DNA from: Jimgerdemannia flammicorona
Lineage: Eukaryota; Mucoromycota; Endogonomycetes; Endogonales; Endogonaceae
Assembly: GCA_003990745.1 (NCBI GenBank)
Contig: RBNI01002342.1
Coordinates: forward strand, 1 to 18,798
Length of the DNA: 18,798 nt
Direction of reading: 5' to 3'
The translations under genes and the position numbers were made by a program. Shown here piece by piece: positions 1 to 8,631 of the stretch. Below the pieces are notes generated by a model. It made no database searches, had not been told where the DNA came from, and was given only the letters and a program-made list of their open reading frames with translations. The stretch's first letter is position 1, and each line of letters begins with the position of its first letter.

Positions 1-16
1 AAAAAAAAAAAAAAAA
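1..16. repeat. Poly(A) run at window start
   Basis: Sixteen A's open the window, followed by a stop codon in the Argonaute frame (17-19) and then an AG at 21-22 that serves as the 3' splice site of the first visible exon. The run therefore lies in an intron, just like the 24-A run at 2722-2745. It could also be an assembly-edge artefact. Confidence 0.7.
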
Positions 17-22
17 TGACAG

Positions 23-2978
23 GAATATCGTGGGGTCGAATTCGAGCTGATGCATCGTGGCGAGCAACGCCCACGCTATAAAATCGACGGGTTTACGTTG
101 CTGACGGCTGACAAGAGCAAGTTTAAGGACGACCAAACAAATAAGGAAGTGACGGTGACGGAATACTTCAAGAAACAGTATCATCGTCAATTGGTATATG
201 GCGCCTGCCTTCCCTGCGTAGTTGTCAAAAAGAAGAAGGATTTGTATTTCCCCGTCGAGGTGTGCAGGATTCTGGAGGGTGAGTACCGTGTGTGAAAACT
301 TGCCTGCGTGAAGACACGCTGAACACACTCTAATTTCTGGCCAATCCTTCAACTCCCACAACATCAGGTCAACGCTATAAGAGGCAATTGGGCCCTCGTG
401 CAACTGCGGACTTCATTAAAATCGCGTGCACCAAGCCAGAGGAGCGGGAGCGGAGGATTCGTCAGGACGCCACTCGCCAAATGAACTTCGAGAACAATCC
501 GGACTTTAAGGCTTGGGGCATGCATATAGACACCAGGGATTTGATGACCTTAAATGGTATGTTTTTGTCGCGTAAGCTTTCATTTGAGTTCTGATGGTGT
601 TGCAAATACGGTCATAGCATCTCGTTGTAAATCTCACGTCTCGTTATTCTTTTTGTATTCGTTTTTACAGCTCGCATCCTTGCGGTTCCGAATTTGATTT
701 GTGATTCAGCTTCGTCGAAACCCCATATTACTATTAAGGATGGCGCCTGGAACATTCAGAAGGTGATGTTATGAACACCCCATTAACTCTTGTACATGTT
801 ATTTCGGATATTCTTTAATATTTTATGCATTCGTTCTATAGTTTCTTGTTGGCAGCAAACTTACAAGCTGGGCCATTGCTGTATTTGGCAGCGAACAGTA
901 TATGCCTACCGCGGCAATTAACGATTTCATCCGACAATTGGTGGCTGCAGCCGCGCCTCGCGGTATGTAGATGGCGAACAATATTTAAGGGGACCACTCT
1001 TTCGGAAATCAAGTTCATTTTGTTTATTTTGCTCATGCTAATTTGGTGAATATTTTGCATAGGCCTGAATATCGTCAACAAAACCCCGATTCTCGTCCGC
1101 GCGAACAGCTTTGAGGATCCGAGTGTCGTAAGTATCATGTCAAATAGTATACGTCACCGGATCTGTTTTCTACAACTCGTACTCATTATGCATGCAAACC
1201 TGTTCTTTGGCTATTCAATCTAGGTTCTCGACAGAGTCTACTTGTCTGCCGACTATCGAGACCCAGCAACCAATCAAAAAGTTCCACCGCAGCTTATCAT
1301 GTGCTTGCTGGATGGCAAAGCAAAGCAAAGCAAGCTCTACAGTCCTTGCAAAAAATGGGGTGATTGCAAAGTGGGCGCCATGACGCAATGCATTAGCTAT
1401 GCGCAGCTGCAGCAGCAGCGCTCAATGGCACTGTATTGTAACAATCTGGTTTTGAAGCTTAACATGAAATTGGGAGGTGTTAATTTCAAGTTGGCTCCGA
1501 AGACGTTGGGCAGGTGGGGTGATGAGCCATGTATGATTATCGGATGTGATGTTACTCACGGACCGCCTGGTATGTGTTTCAGACTATTCTTGAGCAAGAT
1601 TGTACTTCTTTCGATTGAATTCACCTAATAACCTCGTATTTTCCTCTTTGACCATAGGATCCGGATCTCCAAGTATCGCAGTACTTGCTGCGACAATGGA
1701 TGACACCTTCGGGCGCTACGCGGTCGAATATACCATACAACCCCCACGTAGAGAAATCATTGATAATTTTGGTGCGATGCTTAAGTCGCTCCTTAACCAA
1801 TTCCTTTCCCGTTCTCGAACGAAGCCTAAAAGGATATTGGTGTTCAGAGATGGTGTAAGCGAGGGGATGGCTAACACCATAATGGAGAAAGAAATCGATG
1901 AGATCAAGAGTGAGTAATTTGAATCAGGCGGAAGGGGTACAATTTATTTTGTCTTTGCTAGCAAGGCTAATGTTCTTTCTGCTTTATCAACTCGCCATGA
2001 ACGACAGAAACGTGCATCGATTTGAGCCCCAAGTTCCAACCGGAGATCACCGTTGTCGCGGTGCAAAAACGCCATCATACTAGATTTTTCCCGACAGACC
2101 AGAATAGGGATCGTTCACAAAACTGTTTGCCCGGTACTGTGGTCGACACGGTGATCGCACATAACTATGAGTTCGATTTTTGTAAATATCGGCCGCTGTC
2201 TCGTTCTTTGACATATCACTCACCCACAGTGACCTTTACAAAGGGTTGCGACCTCCCTCTCCCTCAGAAACATACGTTTCTGGAGGGCTGGGAGGTCGTA
2301 ACGATTTGTGAGGGCCACTGCAACTTAAGGCTAACCAACGTCGAGGAATAACATTGGCTGGGAATTCGATATGTGTGCACACCATCAGAATTGGCGTACG
2401 TAGCATGAAGCTAATTTATGTTATACATCACACCCTTTTATGCAGTCCTTCAATCGCACGCGGGGATTCAGGGAACGTCCCGTCCAACGCACTATCAGGT
2501 GCTCTACGATGACTTCGGCTTCGGCGCAGATGCACTCCAAAATTTCTGCTACCACCTGTGCTTCACTTACGGTCGATGCATGCGTTCCGTCTCGGTTGTT
2601 ACACCTGTGTTTTACGCTGATATGGCTGGATATAGGATTAGGTTCGTATTTCGATATGGATATGTTGTGGGGTAGCCGTTGTTTGTTGGTTGCTTTAACT
2701 CATTTTGCGAATGGGCTTGTCAAAAAAAAAAAAAAAAAAAAAAAATAGAACCCACCTCAAGGATTATAGTAAATGGTCTACTGAAGACAGCAAGCGTACT
2801 TCTGACAGTCAAGAAGATCCATCTTCGTATTTCGAGCCTCTAAATCCACGTCTCAAAGGGGTAAGTGGACAAATTATGTGATCTCATGTTACTCACTGTA
2901 AACGCCATTCCCCAGCTAACATTATTATTATTATTTCCCTCCCTTTTCGTAATACAATAGCTAATGTGGTTCGTCTAA
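23..2978 (+). CDS. Argonaute (PAZ-L2-MID-PIWI part), 5' partial, 11 visible exons
   Basis: Small-RNA-guided endonuclease of RNA interference, acting in RISC. Visible exons: 23-278, 368-556, 671-762, 842-962, 1063-1127, 1224-1569, 1658-1909, 2008-2181, 2446-2641, 2749-2860, 2961-2978, all joined by GT-AG introns that keep one frame (about 606 residues to TAA at 2976). PAZ is seen in exon 1 ([27 protein letters not shown]), linker 2 in exons 2-3 ([18 protein letters not shown]), MID in exons 4-6, PIWI in exons 6-11. The slicer tetrad is complete: D in GCDVTH (exon 6), E in RREIIDNF (exon 7), D in FRDGVSEG (exon 7), H in [11 protein letters not shown] (exon 9). The protein ends LMWFV, like the hydrophobic end usual in Argonautes. 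The N domain and start of PAZ lie upstream of the window. Codon use is GC-balanced and no lesions are seen, unlike everything downstream. Exon borders were set by homology and splice consensus, without transcript data. Confidence 0.93.
2227..2320 (+). other. 94-nt hairpin inside Argonaute intron 8
   Basis: Two 45-nt arms (2227-2271 and 2276-2320) around the tetraloop ATAC pair end to end without a gap. By eye I see about six mismatches and about five G-U wobbles; the ends are CAGTG and CACTG. The host intron (2182-2445) is 264 nt, against 79-114 nt for the other nine. It could be a miRNA-like precursor, a fold-back or miniature transposon, or a structured intron. No target-site duplication was found around it. 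Confidence 0.75.
2722..2745 (+). repeat. 24-A tract abutting a 3' splice site (intron 9)
   Basis: Intron 2642-2748 ends with 24 consecutive A's followed by TAG. The frame across the junction (YRI-R-THLKDY) supports TAG at 2746-2748 as the real acceptor. A pure A run occupies the place where a pyrimidine tract is normally found. Length may vary by polymerase slippage or sequencing error. Confidence 0.85.
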
Positions 2979-3052
2979 AAAATCTGGAGTTAAATGGAGT
3001 GAACACCTTGGGAGGATTGTTTTTTTCGTATCGCTTCGGTTTTGGCCATTTT

Positions 3053-3200
3053 CGTGTCGTGATATATTTATATATACATATTCATATCGTTCGAGACTAT
3101 ATTTGTTTTCGAATTATAAAACATTTATGTATTCGTGTCATGATATATTTCACATGTATTCATATCGTTTGAGAATATATTGCTTTTGAATTATAAAAAT
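3053..3200. repeat. Tandem duplication, two units of about 70-80 bp
   Basis: A block starting CGTGTCGTGATATATTT at 3053 recurs from 3134 as CGTGTCATGATATATTT. Both continue with TTCATATCGTT(C/T)GAGA(C/A)TATATT and then TTTTCGAATTATAAAA or TTTTGAATTATAAAA. The copies differ by small indels and transitions. It lies about 75 bp after the Argonaute stop codon, so it may fall in the 3' UTR or just beyond it. No coding content is apparent. Confidence 0.75.
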
Positions 3201-3269
3201 CATAGCTTTGGTGGGCTTGTTGGTCTGGTTTTCGCTTTCATTGGAATAATACATTTCGATATTCGAACT

Positions 3270-3610
3270 TCAGAAAACCATAATACTGGTCTCGTTGACC
3301 CGAAGGAGCCCGACGCGAAGGGAGGTTCCTTGCTGCCGAGGCGTTCTGCGGCGTTGGTGGTCTTCTCCAGGCAGACGGCGACCGGTTCTCGGGCACCGCG
3401 ATTACGTGATGGACGGGGATGAACAAGTTCCGCATCCGGCTCCTGCGAGATTCAAGCATTACACCTAGAGAATGGAATTAGCCTGAAAAAACGTTCGAAG
3501 GGTATAATGAGATCGCGGCCGGGAAGAGGAAAGATCCCTGGGGCAAGAGATTATTCCAGAACGTCCCCATCAAGATGACGGACGATTTCAATGTTGCATT
3601 ATACTATGTC
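3270..3610 (+). pseudogene. Relic of FAD-dependent fumarate reductase (Osm1/Frd1 type)
   Basis: In the family this soluble flavoenzyme reduces fumarate to succinate. Only an internal segment remains. Frame one (from 3279) reads HNTGLVDPKEPDAK, the counterpart of the family's HPTG-VDPK-P block. After a frameshift near 3315 another frame gives EGRFLAAEAFCGVGGLLQ then ADGDRFSG, matching the family's FLAAEALRGVGGLLL--GKRF stretch. RDYV is read in a third frame near 3400, and GMNKFRIRLL returns to the second. A C-terminal part reads TFEGYNEIAAGKRKDPWGK and LFQNVPIKMTDDFNVAL (about 3500-3605) after one in-frame TAG. Similarity then stops abruptly and AT-rich DNA begins. GC content is clearly above its flanks, as expected of a former host gene. 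Family assignment rests on remembered motifs, not on an alignment run. Confidence 0.68.
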
Positions 3611-3999
3611 ACTTTTTTTTAAAAAACTTTACTTCTCAACTACTACATTATCTTAACAAAATAAATGTGATGAATTGTATAATAGTGGACAGTGGAGCAA
3701 AGTGTTGAGCATTGGGAATTTTGGGATTAGAATTATAATGAGTGATATGTAGTGGAGCCATAAATCTAAAGATATTTATTTGGTTACAAACAGTTGCATT
3801 GATGTATTGAGACAGCTAATTGTAGCTAACATCTGATTAGCTAATTGATAAAACTAGAAAGTCAAGAATCATCAATCAAAGCCCATTGTTGTCATCAGGT
3901 TGTGAGGAGATGTGATGTAATTATAATATGAGGTGGCCACCTTTAGATGACTAGGCAAGTAACTTTTAAAAGTGGTACCCACAGCCCATTAAAAAAACC
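3611..3999. other. AT-rich intergenic stretch, no gene seen
   Basis: This stretch runs from an oligo-T/oligo-A junction at 3613-3626 to the kinase relic. It contains an AATAAA at 3660-3665 and simple AT-rich sequence. I see no coding similarity on either strand. Confidence 0.6.
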
Positions 4000-4307
4000 A
4001 TGTCCGCCCCGCCAACAGGACCTAAACCTGACTCAAGCCCTTCGAAAACCTGCACAGTATATACCCACCAAACTGAAATCTTGGCCTGGCAGAACCGATT
4101 CAAATACGACCAAGAACTCCGTGCCTGTCTCAACAAATCTGCCGTGCCGCAGCTAGAGCCATAGTTATCTGGATTCCGCCCGAGGACTTTCAATCTTTTG
4201 GACAAATTGCTAAAGGCGGGTTTACCAAAGTTTACAAGGGAACCCTTTTATTTGCAGTCAGGATTTTACTAGGCGGCTGCCAAAGAATTGAAATTGTCAA
4301 TGATTGA
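4000..4307 (+). pseudogene. Relic of a protein kinase N-terminal segment
   Basis: Frame one starts at ATG 4000 and runs 54 codons to TAG at 4162, with WQNRFKYDQELRACLNK near its end. A shifted frame then reads VIWIPPEDFQSFGQIAKGG and continues FTKVYKGTLLFAVRILLGG before TGA at 4305. The IAKGGFTKVYKG segment looks like a glycine-rich ATP-binding loop. A tryptophan-isoleucine-proline lead-in and a preceding CxxC/W-containing segment are features I associate with the expanded kinase families of early-diverging fungi. The beta-3 lysine position appears as R (AVRIL). Everything after the N-lobe start is missing, so this is a truncated, frameshifted fragment. Confidence 0.5.
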
Positions 4308-4348
4308 CATTTCCATTGACATGATATATATAATATTTTTCACACAAG

Positions 4349-4684
4349 AGTTGATCCTTGGTTAGTGCTTTCAAATGAATCAAATCAATTTGAATCAAAT
4401 TAAATTGAGATTGATTTGAATTGAATCAAAATTAAGAGTCAAAATTTAAAATATAATAACTCAACCAAAATATATCTAAATTTGATAATATTTATTGTGT
4501 TAGATTCTCTTAGAGAAGATAAATCTAACAAGTTTAAATTTTGTCAAATTTGGATATATTTTTATCAAGTTATTGAATTTCAAAAATTAAGATTTGAATT
4601 AAAACTTGAATTAAATTAGATCTCAATTTAAATAAATTCAAATCAAATATTTTGAATTAAATTAAATTAGGATCAAGTTTGATT
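4349..4684. repeat. Large imperfect inverted repeat (arms about 160 bp)
   Basis: The left arm from GTTGATCCTTGG mirrors the right arm ending GGATCAAG. The centre lies near 4510 (TTCTCTTAGAGAA), flanked by TGTTAGATT and AATCTAACA. Matching blocks include AATATATCTAAATTTG opposite CAAATTTGGATATATTT. Arms diverge by many transitions and small indels. The whole is over 75% AT and I saw no CpG. It could be a fold-back or miniature element, or an inverted duplication of decayed sequence. No coding content. Confidence 0.65.
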
Positions 4685-5940
4685 CAATTTAATTTATTTT
4701 GAGTACTATCTCTAAATATCAATAATATATATTTAATAATATTATCTAGGGCTACTAATATATTAACTCTAATTAGTGATCTAGTACTTTTAGTACTTCT
4801 TTCTCTGCTATCTTACTGGTTACAATGGTTTGGTAGGCAACCTTCCAAGTCCACTTTTCACAATTATTACCCCCTCTACCTCAGGTTGATTTACTGTACC
4901 TATTACAGGGTAGTGAGAGGGAGGCAATGGTGATGAGTTGCCCCTTTTTTGATGTCAGATTAGTGTCTTCTCCACTTTTTTGTAGTTTCTGGTACCTTTG
5001 GCTATATCTAGAGTATATCTGTTTTGATGCAGTGTCTTCTTCCTTTTGCTGTTGCCAATAAGGTGCTGTCTCAGTATATCTCAGGCTATATAGGGAGTCA
5101 GCTAATCTTGGGCATCAAGTGCTCAGTATAGGTTACCTGTAGGTCCTCAGTGTCTGTAGTAGGGCCCTCTGGCTTTGACAAGCTTCCTGGCAAGCACAGT
5201 TTTAGCATAGGTAACTGCTTTTCAGGTATTATCAGGATGAGAGAGGAGATGGCCTTTACAGATAAGAGAAAGGGTGATAATAGTGAACCAGTAGGGTGCT
5301 AGACTGGGGGCAGTTATTGGAGCTGGGGTGGGTACTGCTTCAGTGGGGTCTTTTAATTGGTGCAGAGTGGTTAGATAGTAGGTATCACTCTCGGCTTCTT
5401 TTGGCAATTTGGTGGATTGGGCCTCAGTCATTGAGAGAGGTCAGGGGGCCTGAGGCTACCCATTTCAGGCATCTTGGCTATACTTAACTGAAACTGGAAG
5501 CTGATATAGCAATGTAATCAAGGCCTGTAGGCTTAAGTAGTGGAGTATTGAGGGTCTCCTCCTACCTTATGTATAAGTCCTTTACTTATCTCAACTGGGA
5601 GAACCAGGTCCTACCTACTATGATGTACTTTGATGAGGGTTTTTTCTTTATCTGTTATTCTCTTTGAGATAGCAGAGGCTATTCTATTCAGCTTGGGTAT
5701 GGCCTTATATATATATTGGGGTCTCAGGCATATGCTTTTGATCATTGGCATATGGCTGAGTTCTCTCTGATAGTAGAGAGAGCATGGTGTACAGAATGAG
5801 ATATAGGCCAATATAGGCTCTACTATACCTGGTATGGTTGAGCTGCTGGACAATAGCTAGCCTAGGTTAATGGGAGGGTAGTGCTTGATGGGTAGTAGAG
5901 GAGGGTTTTGGCCTATATAGTCTATTTTATCTTAAAATCA
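4685..5940. other. Unidentified 1.25-kb block, CpG-poor
   Basis: Base composition changes at about 4800 from very AT-rich to mixed, with CpG almost absent (one at about 5393). Minus-strand frames of 69-80 codons at 5222-5431 and 5611-5853 have a somewhat protein-like, Pro/Ser/Lys-containing look. I recognise no domain, and similar open frames also occur on the plus strand. It may be the LTR or 3' part of the minus-strand element further right, or another decayed transposon. Confidence 0.35.
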
Positions 5941-6597
5941 AATATAGAGAGTAAAATATATAGTTAACTATACTATTTTTATTAGAAATATAGGTATTTG
6001 TTAAAATAAAATAGAATACTCATCATATAATAGTTTTAGTTTCTTTAAGAAGAAGTAGCTAAATCTGAAAGGTTTTAGTAGATCTAAAGTAGCTTAAAAA
6101 GATACTTATGTATAAGTAGTCTTGATATATTTTTTTAAAAAAAATAAGCTAAGTTTTATTTAAGTAGAGAAAGAGAATATTTATATAAGATCTAAAAGAA
6201 AAATCTAGAAGAATCTTAAAAATGAAAAGAAAAGTCAAGAGAATAGTTCTCAGCAAAGATGACTAATAGAATTCTATAATATTTTAAAAGATTCTATAAC
6301 TAACTAAAATAAGATACTTAATATATCAAAAAAAGATAATTATTTTTTTAGTAATGTTTTAATATTAAGAAAGAATTTCTAAGTATTTGGAAGATATTAG
6401 AATATTGTAGAATATTTAAAAAAAGATAAGAAAAGACTAGAGAAAAAATATAAAAATATACTCTAACTAGATATAATCAAGAAATTATTATATCTCTTTC
6501 TTCTTAAGAATTAATATCTTTATTAAATTTTAAGATTATATAAGAATAGTTATACTGAATCAAAATTTCTCAAACTTATTTAAATATATATCACCTG
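5941..6597. other. Extremely AT-rich stretch without CpG
   Basis: I found no CG dinucleotide here. TpA and short A/T runs dominate and stop codons are dense in all frames. Composition is like that of the hypermutated element at 7220-8337, so it is probably also heavily mutated transposon DNA, but no protein similarity could be read. Confidence 0.45.
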
Positions 6598-7031
6598 TTT
6601 TGCCATCTACCCATCTTGCCCATCTTGCCCATCTTATCCATCTTGCCCATCTTGCCCATCTTGCTCATGTTGCCCATCTTGTCATCTTGCTGTCTTGCCC
6701 ATCTTGCCTGTCTTGCCCATCTTGCCTGTCTTGCCCACCTGTATTGCCTGTGTTGCCCATGTTGCCCGTATTGTCTGCCTGTATTGCCTATATTGCCTGT
6801 GTTGCCTACTCATATTGCCCATGTTGCCCGTGTTGCCCGCCCATATTACTTGTATTACCCATGTTATCTATTTTGCCCATTTTATCCATGTCATCTATCT
6901 TGCCATCTGCTCATCTTGTCTATGTCACCTGTCTTACCATCTTACCATCTTGCCCATCTTATCTGCCTGTATTGCCCATCTTGCCTACCTATATTTCCCG
7001 TGTTACCCATATTGCCTATATTGCCTCTGTA
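6598..7031. repeat. 9-bp minisatellite, unit TTGCCCATC, about 45 units
   Basis: The consensus TTGCC[C/T][G/A]T[C/G/A] repeats with some 8-bp and 13-bp variant units (for example TTGCCTACCTATA). The unit length is a multiple of three, so all three plus-strand frames stay open for more than 115 codons (HLA-, LPI- and CPS-type repeats); on the minus strand it would read MGK or DGQ repeats. I do not think any of these is a real protein, because the flanks are stop-dense. Positions 6-7 of the unit occur as CA, TG, CG and TA, the four states expected from decay of one CpG. It is a GC-richer island inside AT-rich DNA. Confidence 0.9.
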
Positions 7032-7219
7032 GATATATATCACTATGAAGAGTTGATCAACTTTATATAAAATAAAAGCTAAAGACTTAGTAGTTAGAGA
7101 TTCAAACTACTTAAGAGAAAACTCTTATTATTCTGAGTAAGCTTACTAGTAATAACTATATCTATATATATATATAAATATATCAAACTAGTAAATAGAG
7201 ATGAGGGTATATATTTTAC
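7032..7219. other. AT-rich spacer between minisatellite and chromovirus relic
   Basis: No CpG and no readable protein similarity. In the orientation of the relic it lies just 3' of the chromodomain, where the C-terminal tail or 3' untranslated region would be. Confidence 0.4.
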
Positions 7220-8337
7220 CTTAAAGTCTTAAATAAGATCTTATATATTCTTAAGATTAACTAGTAGTTTTTAGATAGTATTATATTCAGAGTAGCTCAT
7301 CTATTTGACCAGGTATATATTCTGATCAATAGTAGTAAATTCTTTTGTTAAGAATTTTTCAATCTTGTACTCAATATAGTCTTTAATAATTATAGAGATA
7401 GAAGGCTTGAGAATTCAATTAAAGTAAAGTAGTAACTAGTTCTAGATCTTAAAGTGAGATATATAAAAGACTGGATATATTTATATAATTTTAAGTAACT
7501 TGAGATAGTAAGAGAATACAGAGACTTATTCTATAAGGTTTTTGACAATAAGAACTTATATTTAACTATTTTTCTAAAAAGTGACTAGACTTTCAAAGAT
7601 CTCAAAGTCTTGACTATGAAGTAGTTGAAAAGAAAAAAAATTAGTAAATAATTAGACTATATTTTATATATAAATTCTATATAAGTTAAGTAATAGTCCT
7701 AATTATCTTACTTATAAGAAATATAATTTCTGAGTATCTATTTAAGAGTTCTATTTATATACTTAGTTCATCTATTAGTTTGAGAATAAAAAATAGTAGA
7801 TATAGCAATTTGAGTTCTAAGGATCTTGAAGAGAGCTTGTCAAAAATAACTGATAAACTTGGGTTCTTAATTATTAATTATGACTTATAATAGACTATAG
7901 TAGCAAAAGATTAACTTAAAGAAGATTCTTATAAACTTAAAGATAATAGTATTAATTATAGTAGATTTAGCAATAATGATCTTAGTCAGATAGTTAATGA
8001 ATATAACTATAGTATTAGTACTAAACTTGATTCAAAGTATTTATATTAAAAAATCCATTATAACTTACTTGAATATTTTAACAGAAATTAGTAGAGATTG
8101 AGACTAGCTGATACTTTATTACTAGGCTTATTATATTCATAAAGATTATAACTAATAATATAGTACTTGATTTTTTTAATTATATTGAATCAGTAGTAGT
8201 AATATTGAAGATTCTTGATAGTTTTCTCAATTCTAAGATAACTAATAAGTAGAGAGTTATAATGTTCTTAAAATATTTTATATATAGTAAAGTTTTATAT
8301 TATTTAATAGATAAACTTTATTTTGATAATAGATTAG
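7220..8337 (-). pseudogene. Hypermutated chromovirus pol relic: integrase and chromodomain
   Basis: Reading the minus strand frame by frame reveals a Ty3/gypsy integrase in order. The zinc-binding HHCC region (8337 to about 8060) includes RIEKTIKNLQYYYY and YNKPSNK, with its H and C ligands largely turned to Y. The catalytic core (about 8015-7729) reads TIVIFINYLTK, then VIINN, EPKFIS, LFKILRTQIAIST and INRTLK. The C-terminal part has LIE, VSVFSYYLKLLK and IYPVFYISHFK (about 7560-7455). A chromodomain follows at 7376-7220 with IEYKIEKFL, IYLVK, SYSEYNT and LVNLKNI, with stops at the usual W positions. Changes are almost all C-to-T or G-to-A; the second catalytic D appears as N. Sequence is over 75% AT with no CpG seen. 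The frame is cut at 8337 by the LTR of the younger element. Confidence 0.82.
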
Positions 8338-8631
8338 TGTAAGCACATAATCTCTAAGCCACTGAAATCACATATCACCCTCTGAACAAGTCACTGAAAT
8401 CACCTGTGACCTCCAAACAAGTCTGGAAAGTACCTGCAAGATCATGAAGCTGAGTCAAACTGAAGTCACAGCACACAAAGCTGAGTCAATATGAAGTCAC
8501 GGAATACAAGATTCATACAAATAGAATCTTACCAATCAGGACTAAATGCATATATACTGGATACTGAGATATGTTGAAATAAAGAACCAAAACAAACAAC
8601 AACCACAACTTCCAAATATATATACACAAAT

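Noticed and set aside
2010..2083. Plus-strand ORF continuing from exon 7 through the intron (1898-2083)
   Set aside because: It ignores the GTGAGT donor at 1910. The spliced frame restores the [14 protein letters not shown] segment expected of PIWI.
3238..3459. Minus-strand ORF over the fumarate reductase relic
   Set aside because: The plus strand carries motif-level similarity in three frames; the minus frame has none.
5222..5853. Minus-strand ORFs as a gene
   Set aside because: Short, no recognisable domain, surrounded by stops; kept only as part of the unidentified block.
6598..7031. CRISPR-like array
   Set aside because: Units are contiguous 9-mers with no unique spacers, in a eukaryotic context.
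6600..7070. Three overlapping plus-strand ORFs of 117-156 codons (HLAHLA, LPILPI, CPSCPS type)
   Set aside because: A 9-bp stop-free repeat keeps every frame open automatically. Flanks are stop-dense and no start context or domain is seen.
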